A stretch of 34,118 nucleotides of DNA from Halomonas heilongjiangensis (GCF_002879645.1 NZ_PNRE01000042.1:1-34118); one strand, 5' to 3'; counted from the first letter of the stretch, positions 1 to 12,005 are shown. Numbers and translations are program-made. The notes: generated from the sequence alone by a model not told the origin.

Positions 1-240
1 CCGGGGATGGCCAGTGGCGGCATGGGCGATGCGCTGTCGGGCATCCTGGGTGGCCTGCTGGCGCAGGGCCTGCCCCTGGAAGCGGCCGCCCGGGTGGGCG
101 TGCTGGTGCACGCCCTGGCCGCCGACATGGCGGCCGGCGACACCGGCGAGCGTGGCCTGCTGGCCGGCGATCTGGCATCCTATGCGCAATTATTGATCAA
201 CCCCGGGACGGGCGATGGCCATGCAGCTGCGACTCGATGA
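1..240 (+). CDS. nnr: NAD(P)HX dehydratase/epimerase, C-terminal end (partial)
   Basis: The open frame enters from the left edge and stops at 240, so only the last 79 residues are present. They carry the Gly-rich [19 protein letters not shown] segment and the [10 protein letters not shown] tail of the ADP-dependent (S)-NAD(P)H-hydrate dehydratase domain (YjeF C-terminal/ribokinase-like fold). The family repairs NADHX/NADPHX, damaged hydrated forms of the cofactors, and in gammaproteobacteria is usually a bifunctional epimerase-dehydratase. Whether an epimerase domain is fused upstream cannot be seen here. It overlaps the start of tsaE by 20-26 nt, the same neighbour as E. coli yjeF, which supports the call. 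Confidence 0.9.
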   Translation, partial: PGMASGGMGDALSGILGGLLAQGLPLEAAARVGVLVHALAADMAAGDTGERGLLAGDLASYAQLLINPGTGDGHAAATR

Positions 241-730
241 CGAAGACCGCCAGGTCGCCTTCGGCGAGTGCCTGGGACGGGCCCTGCAGGGGCACGGTCG
301 AGTGCATCTGGAGGGGGAACTGGGCGCCGGCAAGACCACCCTGGCCCGCGGCATCCTGCGTGCCCATGGGCACCGGGGCGCGGTGAAGAGCCCCACCTAT
401 ACCCTGGTCGAGCCTTACCAGCTCGCCGGGACGCGCATCCACCACTTCGACCTCTATCGCCTCGGCGACCCCGAGGAACTGGAGTTCATCGGCGGTCGCG
501 ATCTGCTGGCCGAGGACGCGCTGTGCCTCATCGAGTGGGCGGAGCGAGGCGAGGGCTGGTTGCCGATGCCCGATCTGGTGGTGAGCCTGGCGCTCGCCGG
601 GACGGGCCGCGAGGCGCGCCTCGCGGCCTTCAGCGATCACGGCCGCCGGGTACTGGAACGGCTGGCCGCCGACCCGGCACCGCTTCGGGACAGGAGCTTC
701 GTCGATATGGATGGCGAGACGGCACCATGA
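215..730 (+). CDS. tsaE: tRNA threonylcarbamoyladenosine biosynthesis ATPase TsaE
   Basis: This is a 171-residue P-loop ATPase, the usual size for TsaE (YjeE). The Walker A motif GELGAGKTT lies at about residues 34-42, followed by [11 protein letters not shown] and [18 protein letters not shown], the family signature, and then LIEWAERGE. TsaE works with TsaB and TsaD in the cytoplasm to regenerate the complex that makes the t6A37 modification on tRNAs reading ANN codons. The start is uncertain between ATG 215 and ATG 221; both overlap the end of the upstream gene. Its stop overlaps the amiB start in an ATGA arrangement, implying translational coupling. Order nnr-tsaE-amiB-mutL matches E. coli. 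Confidence 0.95.
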   Translation: MAMQLRLDDEDRQVAFGECLGRALQGHGRVHLEGELGAGKTTLARGILRAHGHRGAVKSPTYTLVEPYQLAGTRIHHFDLYRLGDPEELEFIGGRDLLAEDALCLIEWAERGEGWLPMPDLVVSLALAGTGREARLAAFSDHGRRVLERLAADPAPLRDRSFVDMDGETAP

Positions 731-2184
731 GAAAGGATGCATTCGGTCGCCGCCTGCTGTCGGCGGCAGGGTTGATGATGGCCTGGCTGGTGGCCGGGGT
801 CGCGGGGGCGGGTGAGGTCGAGAACGTGCGCCTGTGGGCCGCCCCTGACCACGCCCGGCTGGTCTTCGATCTTTCCACCGCTCCCCGCGCCAATGTCTTC
901 GCCCTGGACAACCCTCGGCGGCTGGTGATCGATCTGGACGACAGCCGTCTCGAGGCCGACGTCGACCGGCTCGATCTCGCCGGCAGTGCCATCAGCCGGG
1001 TGCGTACCGGCGTTCGCGATGGCAACGGCCTGCGGGTGGTGCTCGAGCTGGAGCGCGAGGTGGAGCCGCGCCATTTCACCCTCGCGCCCAACGACCAGTA
1101 TGGCCATCGCCTGGTGGTGGACCTGGAGTATCCCGGCGAGAGTGCCGTGGAGGACCCCATCGATCCCATCGAGGCGATGATCCGCGAGCAGGAGATCGCC
1201 GCCAACCGGGCCCGGGTCGGCGCCGGCAGCGGCGGCGCCGAGGTGGCGTCGGAGCCGGCGGTGGCCCTGCAGCAGGCCCAGCCCCATCCCCGGCGCGACA
1301 TCATCATCGCCATCGACCCCGGCCATGGCGGCGAGGATCCGGGGGCCATCGGCCCCGGCGGCACCCGCGAGAAGGACGTGGTGATGGAGATCGCCCGGCG
1401 GTTGCAGACGCTGGTCAACGAGGCCGAGGGCTTCCGGGCGGTGATGATCCGCGACGGCGACTACTATATCGGGTTGCGTCAACGCACCCGCATCGCCCGC
1501 GAGCAGAAGGCCGACTTCTTCGTCTCGATCCACGCCGATGCCTTCAACAGCCCGCGGCCCAACGGCAGCTCCGTCTATGCCCTGTCACAACGCGGCGCCA
1601 CCTCGGAGACCGCCCAGTGGCTGGCCGCCAGCGAGAACCGTGCCGACCTGATCGGCGGGGTGGACGGCAACCTCTCGCTGGAGGACAAGGACGAGGTGTT
1701 GCGCGGCGTGCTGCTCGACCTGACCATGACCGCGACCCTCAACGACTCCCTGACCATCGGCGGGCAGGTGCTCGACCAGTTGGGGCAGGTCAACCGGCTG
1801 CACAAGTCGCGGGTGGAGCAGGCCGGTTTCATGGTGCTGAAGTCGCCGGACATTCCCTCGCTGCTGATCGAGACCGGCTTCATCTCCAACCCGGACGAGG
1901 AGCGCCGGTTGCGTGACGCCTCCCACCAGCAGAGCGTGGCCCGGGCGATCTTCGGCGGCCTGCGTGACCACTTTCGGCGCAATCCGCCCCCGGCCAGCCT
2001 GCTGGCCTGGCAGCGTGACCAGAATCGCAGCACCGACGGCAACGAGTATCGTATCCAGCCCGGTGATACCCTCTCCGAGATCGCCGCTCGCCACGGCGTG
2101 CCGGTGGCCCAGTTGAAGCAGGCCAACGAACTCAACGGTGACGTGATCCGGGTCGGGCAGCTGATCCGGATCCCCCGTTCTTGA
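727..2184 (+). CDS. amiB: N-acetylmuramoyl-L-alanine amidase with AMIN and LysM domains
   Basis: The protein has 485 residues. A signal peptide (basic start, hydrophobic core about 10-28) is followed by an AMIN domain (about 30-125) that directs amidases to the septum or peptidoglycan, and a linker. The zinc amidase_3 domain (about 193-405) shows IAIDPGHGGEDPG, TREKD, SIHADAF and the catalytic-Glu segment LLIETGFISN. A single C-terminal LysM (about 440-484, from YRIQPGDTLSEIAARHG) should bind peptidoglycan. The enzyme cleaves the amide bond between MurNAc and the stem peptide in the periplasm during daughter-cell separation. AmiB is chosen over AmiC because of the position between tsaE and mutL and the LysM module. 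The ATG start overlaps the tsaE stop (ATGA). Confidence 0.93.
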   Translation: MRKDAFGRRLLSAAGLMMAWLVAGVAGAGEVENVRLWAAPDHARLVFDLSTAPRANVFALDNPRRLVIDLDDSRLEADVDRLDLAGSAISRVRTGVRDGNGLRVVLELEREVEPRHFTLAPNDQYGHRLVVDLEYPGESAVEDPIDPIEAMIREQEIAANRARVGAGSGGAEVASEPAVALQQAQPHPRRDIIIAIDPGHGGEDPGAIGPGGTREKDVVMEIARRLQTLVNEAEGFRAVMIRDGDYYIGLRQRTRIAREQKADFFVSIHADAFNSPRPNGSSVYALSQRGATSETAQWLAASENRADLIGGVDGNLSLEDKDEVLRGVLLDLTMTATLNDSLTIGGQVLDQLGQVNRLHKSRVEQAGFMVLKSPDIPSLLIETGFISNPDEERRLRDASHQQSVARAIFGGLRDHFRRNPPPASLLAWQRDQNRSTDGNEYRIQPGDTLSEIAARHGVPVAQLKQANELNGDVIRVGQLIRIPRS

Positions 2185-2185
2185 G

Positions 2186-2250
2186 CGCCGAGCCTCGGGC
2201 TTCGGGCTTCGAGCAGGGAGTGGCTCGCGGCTCATAGCCCGCAGCTCGTC
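2186..2250 (+). repeat. Short GC-rich repeat-like spacer between amiB and mutL
   Basis: The spacer contains a tandem CGGGCTT CGGGCTT flanked by GAGC/GCTC-type words and several further GGCTC/GAGCC and GCGGCT/AGCCCGC words that can pair imperfectly. It resembles the small dispersed palindromic or REP-like elements seen between genes in some high-GC gammaproteobacteria. There is no T-tract, so it is not an obvious terminator, and amiB and mutL are probably co-transcribed across it. Only one copy is visible in this window, so its repeat status rests on appearance. Confidence 0.3.
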
Positions 2251-2262
2251 GTGAGGAGTGAT

Positions 2263-4224
2263 ATGACAGAGCAGCGACGCATCAGGGTCCTCGATCCGCG
2301 GCTGGCCAACCAGATCGCCGCCGGCGAGGTGGTCGAACGCCCCGCTTCGGTGGTCAAGGAGCTGGTGGAGAACGCCATCGATGCCGGCAGTCGGCGTATC
2401 GAGGTCGAGCTGGAGAATGGCGGCACGCGGTCGATCCGCGTGCGCGACGACGGCAGCGGCATCGGCGAGGAGGACCTGCCGCTCTCCCTGTCGCGCCATG
2501 CCACCAGCAAGATCGCCTCGCTGGACGAGCTCGAGGGCGTGGCGAGTCTCGGCTTTCGCGGCGAGGCCCTGGCCTCGATCAGCTCGGTATCGCGGCTCGA
2601 GCTGATCTCCAATATCGACGATGATCCCCGGAGTGGCTGGCGAGTGGTGGCCGAGGGGCGCCAGATGGAGCCGCGGGTCTCCCCGGCGCCGCACCCCCGC
2701 GGCACCTCGGTGACGGTACGTGACCTCTTCTTCAATACCCCGGCACGCCGCAAGTTCCTGCGCACCGAGAAGACCGAATTCGGCCACGTGGAGGAGGCCT
2801 TCCGCCGCCAGGCGCTGTCGCGCTTCGACATCGGCTGGGTGCTGCGCCACAACCAGAAGACCCTCCACCAACTGCGGCCCGGCGACGACATGATCGCCCG
2901 GGAGCGGCGCATCGCCGCGCTGCTCGGCCGCGCCTTCCTCGACAATGCCCTGCACCTGGACCTCGAGACCGGCGGCCTGCGCCTGTGGGGCTGGGTGGGC
3001 CTGCCCACCCACTCCCGGGCCCAGGCCGACCAGCAGTACTTCTTCGTCAACGGCCGGGTGGTGCGCGACCGCCTGGTGGCCCACGCCATCCGCCAGGCCT
3101 ATCGCGACGTGCTCTTCCACGGTCGCCATCCGGTCTTCGTGCTCTACCTCGAGGTCGACCCGCTGGTGGTGGACGTCAACGTGCACCCCACCAAGCACGA
3201 GGTGCGCTTCCGCGACGGGCGCCTGGTCCACGACTTCCTGTTCTCCAGCCTGCACCGTGCCCTGGGCGAGGCCCGCGCCGGGGGGCGGGAGATGCCGGAG
3301 GACGAGGCGCGTGGCGAGCCCGTCGCCGCGCCGGCCGGCGTCGGCGAGGGTGTCGCCGAGAACCCCGGGCGCTGGCAGCAGCAGCCCATGGCGCTGCACG
3401 GCCGCGAGGACGTGGGCGAGGGGGGGCGTGATAGCGTGACGCCGGACCGTGTCCGCGCCTTCATGGACGGCTATCGGGCGCTGCACCCCGGCCACGAGGA
3501 GCAGCTGCTGACGCCACAGCCGACTGCCCCCGGCGGCACCGCCGCGGGCCTGGCCCTGCGCGAGCGTCGGATCTCCACCGGGGTGGAGGCGCAGTCGGCG
3601 AGCCCCCGCCCCGCGCTGCCCGAGGAGGACGCCACCCGGGCGCCCCCCCTCGGCTACGCCATCGCCCAGCTGCACGGCATCTACATCCTGTCCCAGACCG
3701 AGCGCGGCCTGATCGTGGTGGACATGCATGCCGCCCACGAGCGCATCGTCTACGAGCGCATGAAGTCCCAGGTGCACGGCGGCGAGCTGGAGGCCCAGCC
3801 ACTGCTGGTGCCGGTATCGCTGGCGGCGAGCGCCGCCGAGGTGGCCACCGCCGAGGCCGAGCGCGAGGCCTTCGTTCGGCTCGGCGTCGAGCTCGACGTG
3901 GCCGGCCCCGAGACCCTGCTGGTGCGCCAGTTGCCGGTGCTGCTGGCGGAGGCCGACGTCGAGCCGCTGATCCGCGAGATGCTGGAGGATCTCGAGCGCT
4001 ACGGCCGTTCCGACCGGCTCGAGGCACACATCAACGAGTTGCTCGCCTCCATGGCCTGCCACGGCAGCGTGCGTGCCAACCGTCGCCTGACGCTGGAGGA
4101 GATGAACGCCCTGTTGCGCGACATGGAACGCACCGAGCGCAGCGGCCAGTGCAACCATGGTCGCCCGACCTGGACCGAGATGACCATGAAGGAACTCGAC
4201 CGCCTCTTCCTGCGCGGCCAGTGA
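2263..4224 (+). CDS. mutL: DNA mismatch repair protein MutL (endonuclease type)
   Basis: The protein has 653 residues. The N-terminal GHKL ATPase (about 1-330) shows [24 protein letters not shown] and [11 protein letters not shown] Pro/Gly/Glu-rich linker (about 345-460) leads to the C-terminal dimerisation domain. That domain contains [12 protein letters not shown] (about 487-498), which fits the metal-binding endonuclease motif DxHA(x)2E(x)4E found in Pseudomonas and most bacteria but absent from E. coli MutL, plus ACHGS and CNHGRP near the C-terminus. MutL couples MutS mismatch recognition to strand incision. ATG 2263 is preferred over GTG 2251 because GAGGAG lies at 2253-2258 and family homology begins right after it. 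miaA follows within 5 nt. Confidence 0.97.
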   Translation: MTEQRRIRVLDPRLANQIAAGEVVERPASVVKELVENAIDAGSRRIEVELENGGTRSIRVRDDGSGIGEEDLPLSLSRHATSKIASLDELEGVASLGFRGEALASISSVSRLELISNIDDDPRSGWRVVAEGRQMEPRVSPAPHPRGTSVTVRDLFFNTPARRKFLRTEKTEFGHVEEAFRRQALSRFDIGWVLRHNQKTLHQLRPGDDMIARERRIAALLGRAFLDNALHLDLETGGLRLWGWVGLPTHSRAQADQQYFFVNGRVVRDRLVAHAIRQAYRDVLFHGRHPVFVLYLEVDPLVVDVNVHPTKHEVRFRDGRLVHDFLFSSLHRALGEARAGGREMPEDEARGEPVAAPAGVGEGVAENPGRWQQQPMALHGREDVGEGGRDSVTPDRVRAFMDGYRALHPGHEEQLLTPQPTAPGGTAAGLALRERRISTGVEAQSASPRPALPEEDATRAPPLGYAIAQLHGIYILSQTERGLIVVDMHAAHERIVYERMKSQVHGGELEAQPLLVPVSLAASAAEVATAEAEREAFVRLGVELDVAGPETLLVRQLPVLLAEADVEPLIREMLEDLERYGRSDRLEAHINELLASMACHGSVRANRRLTLEEMNALLRDMERTERSGQCNHGRPTWTEMTMKELDRLFLRGQ

Positions 4225-4229
4225 CCGCC

Positions 4230-5168
4230 ATGTCCGATACGCGCCCACCTGCCATCCTGCTGCTGGGGCCCACCGCCGCCGGCAAGACCGACCTGGCCAT
4301 CGAACTCCACGAACGCCTCGGCCTGGAGCTGATCAGCGTCGACTCGGCCATGGTCTATCGCGGCCTGGACATCGGCAGCGCCAAGCCCAGCGCCTGCGAG
4401 CTCGCGCGGGCGCCACACCGGCTGATCGATATCCGCGACCCGGCCGAGCCCTATTCGGCGGCCGATTTCCGCGAGGACGCCCTCGCCGAGATGCGACAGA
4501 TCAGCGCAGCCGGCGGCATCCCGCTGCTGGTGGGGGGCACCATGATGTACCTCAAGCAGCTGCTCTTCGGGGTGGCCAACCTGCCGGCGTCGGACCCCAG
4601 GGTGCGCGCCGAGCTGGAGCGTGACCTCGAGCGGGGCGGGCTCGCCGCGCTGCACGCCGAGCTCGCCCGCGTCGACCCGGTCTCGGCGGCGCGCATCCAC
4701 CCCAACGATCCGCAGCGGCTGATGCGGGCGCTGGAGGTCCATCGCCTGAGCGGGCGCACCCTCTCGGAGCTGTGGCAGGCGCAGCGTCCGGAAACCTTCC
4801 CCTGGCGCGTGCTGTCGATAGGGCTGGCACCCGTCGACCGCAAGGTGCTGCACGCGCGCATCGAGGCCCGCTTCGAGCAGATGCTCGAAGCGGGCCTGGT
4901 CGAGGAAGTGGCCGCGCTGCGGGCCCGCGGCGACCTGCATCCGGGGCTGCCGTCGATGAAGAGCGTGGGCTATCGCCAGACCTGGGCGTATCTCGACGGC
5001 GAGTATGACCGGGAGACACTGTGCCATCGCGGCATCGTTGCCACCCGTCAGCTGGCCAAGCGTCAGTTGACCTGGATGCGTGGCTGGGCCGGGCTGCACT
5101 GGGTGGACAGCCTGGGCCCCGACCCCATGGGCGAAGTGCTGAAACTCGTGCGCGAATTCAGCAGTTAG
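4230..5168 (+). CDS. miaA: tRNA dimethylallyltransferase MiaA
   Basis: This 312-residue protein is of normal family length. The P-loop [11 protein letters not shown] is at about residues 12-22, followed by [19 protein letters not shown], the substrate-binding [17 protein letters not shown] and [15 protein letters not shown]. Near the C-terminus are MKSVGYRQ and [14 protein letters not shown]. MiaA transfers the dimethylallyl group from DMAPP to N6 of A37 in tRNAs that read UNN codons. The ATG start at 4230 is 5 nt after the mutL stop; a GTG at 4221 is a less likely alternative. It sits between mutL and hfq exactly as in E. coli and Pseudomonas. Confidence 0.97.
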   Translation: MSDTRPPAILLLGPTAAGKTDLAIELHERLGLELISVDSAMVYRGLDIGSAKPSACELARAPHRLIDIRDPAEPYSAADFREDALAEMRQISAAGGIPLLVGGTMMYLKQLLFGVANLPASDPRVRAELERDLERGGLAALHAELARVDPVSAARIHPNDPQRLMRALEVHRLSGRTLSELWQAQRPETFPWRVLSIGLAPVDRKVLHARIEARFEQMLEAGLVEEVAALRARGDLHPGLPSMKSVGYRQTWAYLDGEYDRETLCHRGIVATRQLAKRQLTWMRGWAGLHWVDSLGPDPMGEVLKLVREFSS

Positions 5169-5292
5169 CGTAAGATAATCCTTTCGAGTGGCCGGGTGAC
5201 CAGGCCCCTTCGGGTAACCGTCAAGGCGCCGACTGGTTTGCGGCGTGACCGAGCATAACTTCAACCCCCAGAGACAATTCAGGGAGAGCAAC

Positions 5293-5544
5293 ATGTCCAA
5301 AGGGCAGTCCCTTCAAGACCCGTACCTGAACATCCTCCGCAAGGAGCGCATTCCGGTATCGATTTTCCTGGTCAACGGCATCAAGCTACAGGGTCAGATC
5401 GAGTCCTTCGACCAGTTCGTCATCCTGCTGCGCAACACCGTCAGTCAGATGGTCTACAAGCATGCCATCTCCACCGTGGTGCCGTCGCGCAACGTGCGCC
5501 TGCCGGTCCAGGACCCCGCCGCGCAGCCGGAAAACAATGCGTGA
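5293..5544 (+). CDS. hfq: RNA chaperone Hfq
   Basis: This is an 83-residue Sm-like protein. The N-terminus [12 protein letters not shown] contains the proximal-face Gln. The Sm1 region ([25 protein letters not shown]) and the Sm2 region with the U-binding YKHA and [10 protein letters not shown] are complete. The C-terminal tail is short (about 15 residues) compared with E. coli Hfq (102 aa), as in pseudomonads. The hexamer anneals small RNAs to mRNAs. ATG 5293 is preceded by GGGAG. The 124-nt gap after miaA probably holds an hfq promoter, but I could not assign convincing boxes (a GATAAT at 5174-5179 lacks a good -35). The next gene, hflX, begins 8 nt after its stop. Confidence 0.98.
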   Translation: MSKGQSLQDPYLNILRKERIPVSIFLVNGIKLQGQIESFDQFVILLRNTVSQMVYKHAISTVVPSRNVRLPVQDPAAQPENNA

Positions 5545-5552
5545 GGTATTGA

Positions 5553-6869
5553 TTGTTTTTTGAACGTCCCGACGCCGGTGAAACGGCGGTACTCGTCCAT
5601 GTGGATTTCCAGGACGAACAGGAGCGCGAGGATCCGGGCGAGTTCCTCGAGCTGGTGCGCTCCGCCGGCGCCGAACCGGCCACGCTGCTCACCGGTAGCC
5701 GACACCGGCCCGATTCGCGAACCTTCGTGGGATCGGGCAAGGTGGAGGAGCTGCGCGAGGCGATGGCCGTCCACGACGCCGAGCTGGTGATCTTCAACCA
5801 TGCGCTGAGTCCTTCCCAGGAGCGCAACCTCGAGCGCGAGCTCAAGTGCCGCGTGCTCGACCGTACCGGGCTGATCCTCGACATCTTCGCCCAGCGCGCC
5901 CGCACCCACGAGGGCAAGCTGCAGGTGGAACTGGCCCAGCTCGAGTACATGTCGACGCGCCTGGTGCGTGGCTGGACCCACCTCGAGCGCCAGAAGGGCG
6001 GCATCGGCCTGCGCGGTCCCGGCGAGACCCAGCTCGAGACCGACCGCCGGCTGCTGCGGGCGCGCATCAAGGCGATCCACAAGCGGCTCGACAAGGTGCG
6101 TAGCCAGCGCAGCCAGAATCGCCGTGCCCGCTCCCGGGCCGAGATCCCCAGTGTCTCGCTGGTCGGCTACACCAACGCCGGCAAGTCAACGTTGTTCAAT
6201 GCCCTCACCGAGTCGGAGGTCTATGCGGCCGACCAGCTCTTCGCTACCCTCGATCCTACCCTGCGTCGTCTCGAGGTCGTCGACGTGGGGCCGGTGGTGC
6301 TGGCCGACACCGTGGGCTTCATCCGCCATCTGCCCCACAAGCTGGTCGAGGCGTTCCGTGCCACCCTGCAGGAGGCCGCCGAGGCGACCCTGCTGGTGCA
6401 CGTGATCGATGCCGCCGATCCCGACCGTGACCTCAACGTGACTCAGGTCGAGACGGTGCTCGACGAGATCGGCGCCCTCGAGGTGCCGACGCTCAAGGTG
6501 ATGAACAAGATCGACCTGCTCGACAGTGCCCCGCGCATCGAACGCGACGGCGAGGGGCTCCCCGAGGTGGTCTGGCTCTCGGCCCGCGAGGGGCGCGGCC
6601 TGGAGCTGCTGGGCCAGGCGCTCTCCGAGCGACTGGCCGAGGATGTGATCGACGTGCAGCTGACCCTCTCGCCTGATCAGGGCCGGTTGAGGGCCGGCCT
6701 GCACGAGCTGGGGGCGGTACGCGAGGAAGCCTTCGACGACCAGGGGCATGTGCTGCTCGAGGTGCGACTGCCACGACGCGACTTCCTGCAGTTGATGGCA
6801 CGCCTCGGCGAGCGTCCCGACGACTACCTGCCGGGAGAGCTGCAGGAGCGGCCCGTCTGGGAAGGTTGA
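5553..6869 (+). CDS. hflX: Ribosome-associated GTPase HflX
   Basis: The protein has 438 residues. The N-terminal HflX domain has FFERPDAGETAVLVHVDF at the start, then VGSGKVEEL and LSPSQERNLER, followed by a helical linker with KGGIGLRGPGETQLETDRR. The Obg-like G domain shows GYTNAGKSTLFN (G1, about residue 204), DTVGFI (G3) and NKIDLLD (G4). A C-terminal domain follows. HflX splits or rescues stalled 70S ribosomes, notably under heat stress. The start appears to be TTG at 5553: no in-frame ATG lies nearby, a GAGGT precedes it, and the protein begins like E. coli HflX (MFDRYDAGEQAVLVH). It is co-transcribed with hfq. A 149-bp gap follows before hflK. Confidence 0.95.
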   Translation: MFFERPDAGETAVLVHVDFQDEQEREDPGEFLELVRSAGAEPATLLTGSRHRPDSRTFVGSGKVEELREAMAVHDAELVIFNHALSPSQERNLERELKCRVLDRTGLILDIFAQRARTHEGKLQVELAQLEYMSTRLVRGWTHLERQKGGIGLRGPGETQLETDRRLLRARIKAIHKRLDKVRSQRSQNRRARSRAEIPSVSLVGYTNAGKSTLFNALTESEVYAADQLFATLDPTLRRLEVVDVGPVVLADTVGFIRHLPHKLVEAFRATLQEAAEATLLVHVIDAADPDRDLNVTQVETVLDEIGALEVPTLKVMNKIDLLDSAPRIERDGEGLPEVVWLSAREGRGLELLGQALSERLAEDVIDVQLTLSPDQGRLRAGLHELGAVREEAFDDQGHVLLEVRLPRRDFLQLMARLGERPDDYLPGELQERPVWEG

Positions 6870-7018
6870 ACGAACGACGAACCGTGTCCGTGCCACGGCC
6901 GTGCACAGATAACGACAAGCTCGACAGGCGTCGCTCGGACGGCGCACACAGGATCGCAACCTAAACCCGCCCCGGAGCCGCTCCGTCGGCGGGAAGCAAC
7001 GCAGAGTGGAGAGGACGT

Positions 7019-8236
7019 ATGGCCTGGAATGAGCCTGGTGGTGGCAACCAGCACGACCCCTGGAGTGGTGGTGGCCGACGCGGCGGCGGCAACAATGGTG
7101 GCGGCGGCGGTAATCGCGGCGGCAATCAGGGCCCCCCCGATCTCGACGAGGCCCTGAAGAAGTTTCAGGACAAGCTCAACAGCATGCTCGGTGGCCGCGG
7201 CGGCAAGGGCGGCGGCGGCAAGGGCGGCGGTGGCAAGCCGCGCAACACCTTCGCCCTGCCGGGCCTGCTGATCATCGTGGCGCTGGCGATCTGGGCGGCC
7301 ACCGGCTTCTACCTGGTCGACCAGTCGGAGCGCGGCGTGGTGCTGCGCTTCGGCAAGTTCCAGGAGGTGGTCAACCCCGGGCTGCACTGGAACCCGCCGC
7401 TGATCGATGACGTGCGCATGGTCAACGTGACCCGGGTGCGCTCGCTGACCCAGACCCAGTCGATGCTGACCCGCGACGAGAACATCGTCGAGGTCGAGAT
7501 CTCGGCCCAGTACCAGGTCAACAACCCTCGTGATTTCGTGCTCAACGTGCGCGACCCGCAGCTCTCCATCGAGAACGCCCTGGACTCCGCGCTGCGCCAC
7601 GTGGTCGGGGGCACCGACATGATCGATATCCTGACCTCGGGGCGCGAGATCCTCGGCAGCTCGGTGGCCAGCCGCCTGCAGTCCTACCAGGACAGCTACG
7701 GCACCGGTATCCTGTTGCAGACCATCAACATCGAGTCGACCTCGGCGCCCGCCCAGGTGATCGATGCCTTCGACGACGTGATCCGGGCCCGCGAGGACCG
7801 CCAGCGGACCATCAACCAGGGCATGGCCTACGCCAACGCCATCATCCCCGAGGCCCAGGGGCAGGCCCAGCGCCTGGTCGAGCAGGGCCAGGGCTATCGT
7901 GAGTCGGTGGTGGCCGAGGCCCGCGGCCAGTCAAACCGCTTCACGGCGCTGCTCTCCCAGTACCAGAACTCGCCGGCCATCATGCGCGAGCGCCTCTACC
8001 TGGACGCCATCGCCGAGATCTTCGGCAGCACGCCGAAGGTCCTGGTCGACGTGGCCGACGACAGCCCGCTGATGTACCTGCCGCTGGACCAGATGGGCCG
8101 CGGCGGCGAGCGCACCGGCGATGCCGAGCGCACCGGTGAGGAGGGCGAACTCGACCCGAGGGTGCTCGAGCGCCTGCGCGGCAGCCAGCCGACCGGCAGT
8201 ACCAACGGCAGTGGAATCCGCAGGGAGGGCCGCTAA
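7019..8236 (+). CDS. hflK: FtsH protease modulator HflK
   Basis: The protein has 405 residues. The N-terminus is Gly/Asn/Arg-rich and low-complexity (about 6-70) as in other HflK proteins, here with a repeated GGKGGGGKGGGGK stretch. One membrane segment (about 78-98) is followed by an SPFH/prohibitin domain from YLVDQSERGVVLRFGKF onward and a C-terminal periplasmic coiled region rich in Ala, Glu and Gln. HflK pairs with HflC to form a large ring in the inner membrane around the AAA protease FtsH and limits its attack on membrane substrates. Start ATG 7019 follows GGAGAGG. The stop is immediately followed by the hflC ATG, so the subunits are coupled. Confidence 0.96.
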   Translation: MAWNEPGGGNQHDPWSGGGRRGGGNNGGGGGNRGGNQGPPDLDEALKKFQDKLNSMLGGRGGKGGGGKGGGGKPRNTFALPGLLIIVALAIWAATGFYLVDQSERGVVLRFGKFQEVVNPGLHWNPPLIDDVRMVNVTRVRSLTQTQSMLTRDENIVEVEISAQYQVNNPRDFVLNVRDPQLSIENALDSALRHVVGGTDMIDILTSGREILGSSVASRLQSYQDSYGTGILLQTINIESTSAPAQVIDAFDDVIRAREDRQRTINQGMAYANAIIPEAQGQAQRLVEQGQGYRESVVAEARGQSNRFTALLSQYQNSPAIMRERLYLDAIAEIFGSTPKVLVDVADDSPLMYLPLDQMGRGGERTGDAERTGEEGELDPRVLERLRGSQPTGSTNGSGIRREGR

Positions 8237-9148
8237 ATGATCAACAATCGTTCCCTGATCATCGTCGGCGGCCTGGCCGCCGCCGCCTGGTTGGCCAGCA
8301 ACAGCCTCTACGTGGTCGACGAGACCGAGCGCGCGGTGAAGCTGCGCTTCGGTGAGGTCATCGAGGAGAACATCCAGCCGGGGCTGCACTTCAAGGTCCC
8401 CGTCACCCAGACGGTGCGCAAGTTCGACACCCGGGTGCTGACCCTGGACACCGAACCCAGCCGCTACCTGACCCTGGAGCAGAAGGCGGTGATCGTCGAC
8501 TCCTACGTCAAGTGGCAGGTGGTCAACCCGACCCGCTACTACGAAGCCACGGCCGGCGACGAGATGATGGCCGCGCGCCTGATCCAGCCGCGGGTCGACG
8601 AGAGCCTGCGTAACGAGTTCGGTCGCCTCGACCTGCAGCAGATCATCGCCGAGCGTCGCGACGACCTGATGACCGGCCCGGCCAATGACCTCGACGCCCT
8701 GATGCGCGAGGAACTGGGCGTGGCGATCGTCGACATCCGCGTCAAGCGTATCGACCTGCCCGAGGACGTCTCCTCGGCGGTCTACGATCGCATGCGCTCC
8801 GAGCGTGAGCGGGAGGCCCGCGAGTGGCGCGCCCAGGGCCAGGAGGAGGCCGAGCGGATCCGCGCCAACGCCGACCGTCGCCGCCAGGTATTGCTGGCCC
8901 AGGCCACCGAGCGCTCCGAGACCCTGCGCGGTGAGGGCGACGCCGAGGCCGCGGAGATCTTCTCCGCGGCCTACTCCCAGGATGAGGAGTTCTTCACCTT
9001 CTGGCGTAGCCTGAACGCCTATCGCGACAGCTTCGAGGGCGACGGCAACATGCTGGTGCTGGACCCCTCCAGCGATTTCTTCCGTTACCTCAAGAGCCCG
9101 ACGAATCGGGGGCTCGAGGCTGATGCGCTGTTGCCGCCGGAGGAGTAG
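8237..9148 (+). CDS. hflC: FtsH protease modulator HflC
   Basis: This 303-residue SPFH-domain protein has an N-terminal signal anchor (about 6-22) followed by SLYVVDETERAVKLRFGEV and QPGLHFKVP, typical of HflC. The C-terminal half is helical and charged (residues about 185-245, many Arg, Glu and Ala), likely the coiled coil that pairs with HflK. It is the second subunit of the HflKC ring. The start codon directly abuts the hflK stop. It is the last gene of the superoperon: a strong hairpin and then a classic terminator lie downstream. Confidence 0.96.
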   Translation: MINNRSLIIVGGLAAAAWLASNSLYVVDETERAVKLRFGEVIEENIQPGLHFKVPVTQTVRKFDTRVLTLDTEPSRYLTLEQKAVIVDSYVKWQVVNPTRYYEATAGDEMMAARLIQPRVDESLRNEFGRLDLQQIIAERRDDLMTGPANDLDALMREELGVAIVDIRVKRIDLPEDVSSAVYDRMRSEREREAREWRAQGQEEAERIRANADRRRQVLLAQATERSETLRGEGDAEAAEIFSAAYSQDEEFFTFWRSLNAYRDSFEGDGNMLVLDPSSDFFRYLKSPTNRGLEADALLPPEE

Positions 9149-9187
9149 GGCGCCGGGAGAGGTCGGTTAGGCCCACGCCCGGTGCTC

Positions 9188-9219
9188 GGACCGCCGCCAT
9201 CACACGATGGCGGCGGTCC
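9188..9219 (+). terminator. Strong 14-bp hairpin downstream of hflC (no T-tract)
   Basis: GGACCGCCGCCATC (9188-9201) pairs perfectly with 9206-9219 around an ACAC loop. No run of T follows on either strand, so by itself it is not a canonical intrinsic terminator. It may protect the 3' end of the hflKC transcript or act with the terminator at 9264-9287. Confidence 0.5.
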
Positions 9220-9263
9220 GCCCGGCAGGGTTCAACCCCGCGCCAAACGTGGTAGACTCCTTC

Positions 9264-9287
9264 AACCGGGCGTGGCCCGGTTTTTTT
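9264..9287 (+). terminator. Intrinsic terminator of the hflKC transcript
   Basis: AACCGGGC (9264-9271) pairs with GCCCGGTT (9275-9282) around GTG, and seven T's run at 9281-9287. This is a textbook Rho-independent terminator reading on the + strand between hflC and hisZ. Confidence 0.85.
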
Positions 9288-9379
9288 GTGGCCCCTTCCC
9301 CATCCGGGCGAGCATCGCACGAGGCCGCTCGCCGGAGTATGTTTCCCTGGCCATTCATTGTGTTGCAGGACGAAAAGAC

Positions 9380-11958
<2,579 letters not shown>

Positions 11959-12005
11959 ACGTCGTCGGGGCACGGTCCCCGTGTTGTGACCGCCCGTGAA
12001 CGAAA

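Noticed and set aside
1585..4248. An 887-codon open frame antisense to amiB and mutL
   Set aside because: Same GC-driven artefact; the + strand products AmiB and MutL are unmistakable.
7037..7240. Gly-rich repeats in HflK as an unusual insertion
   Set aside because: A low-complexity Gly-rich N-terminus is normal for HflK proteins.
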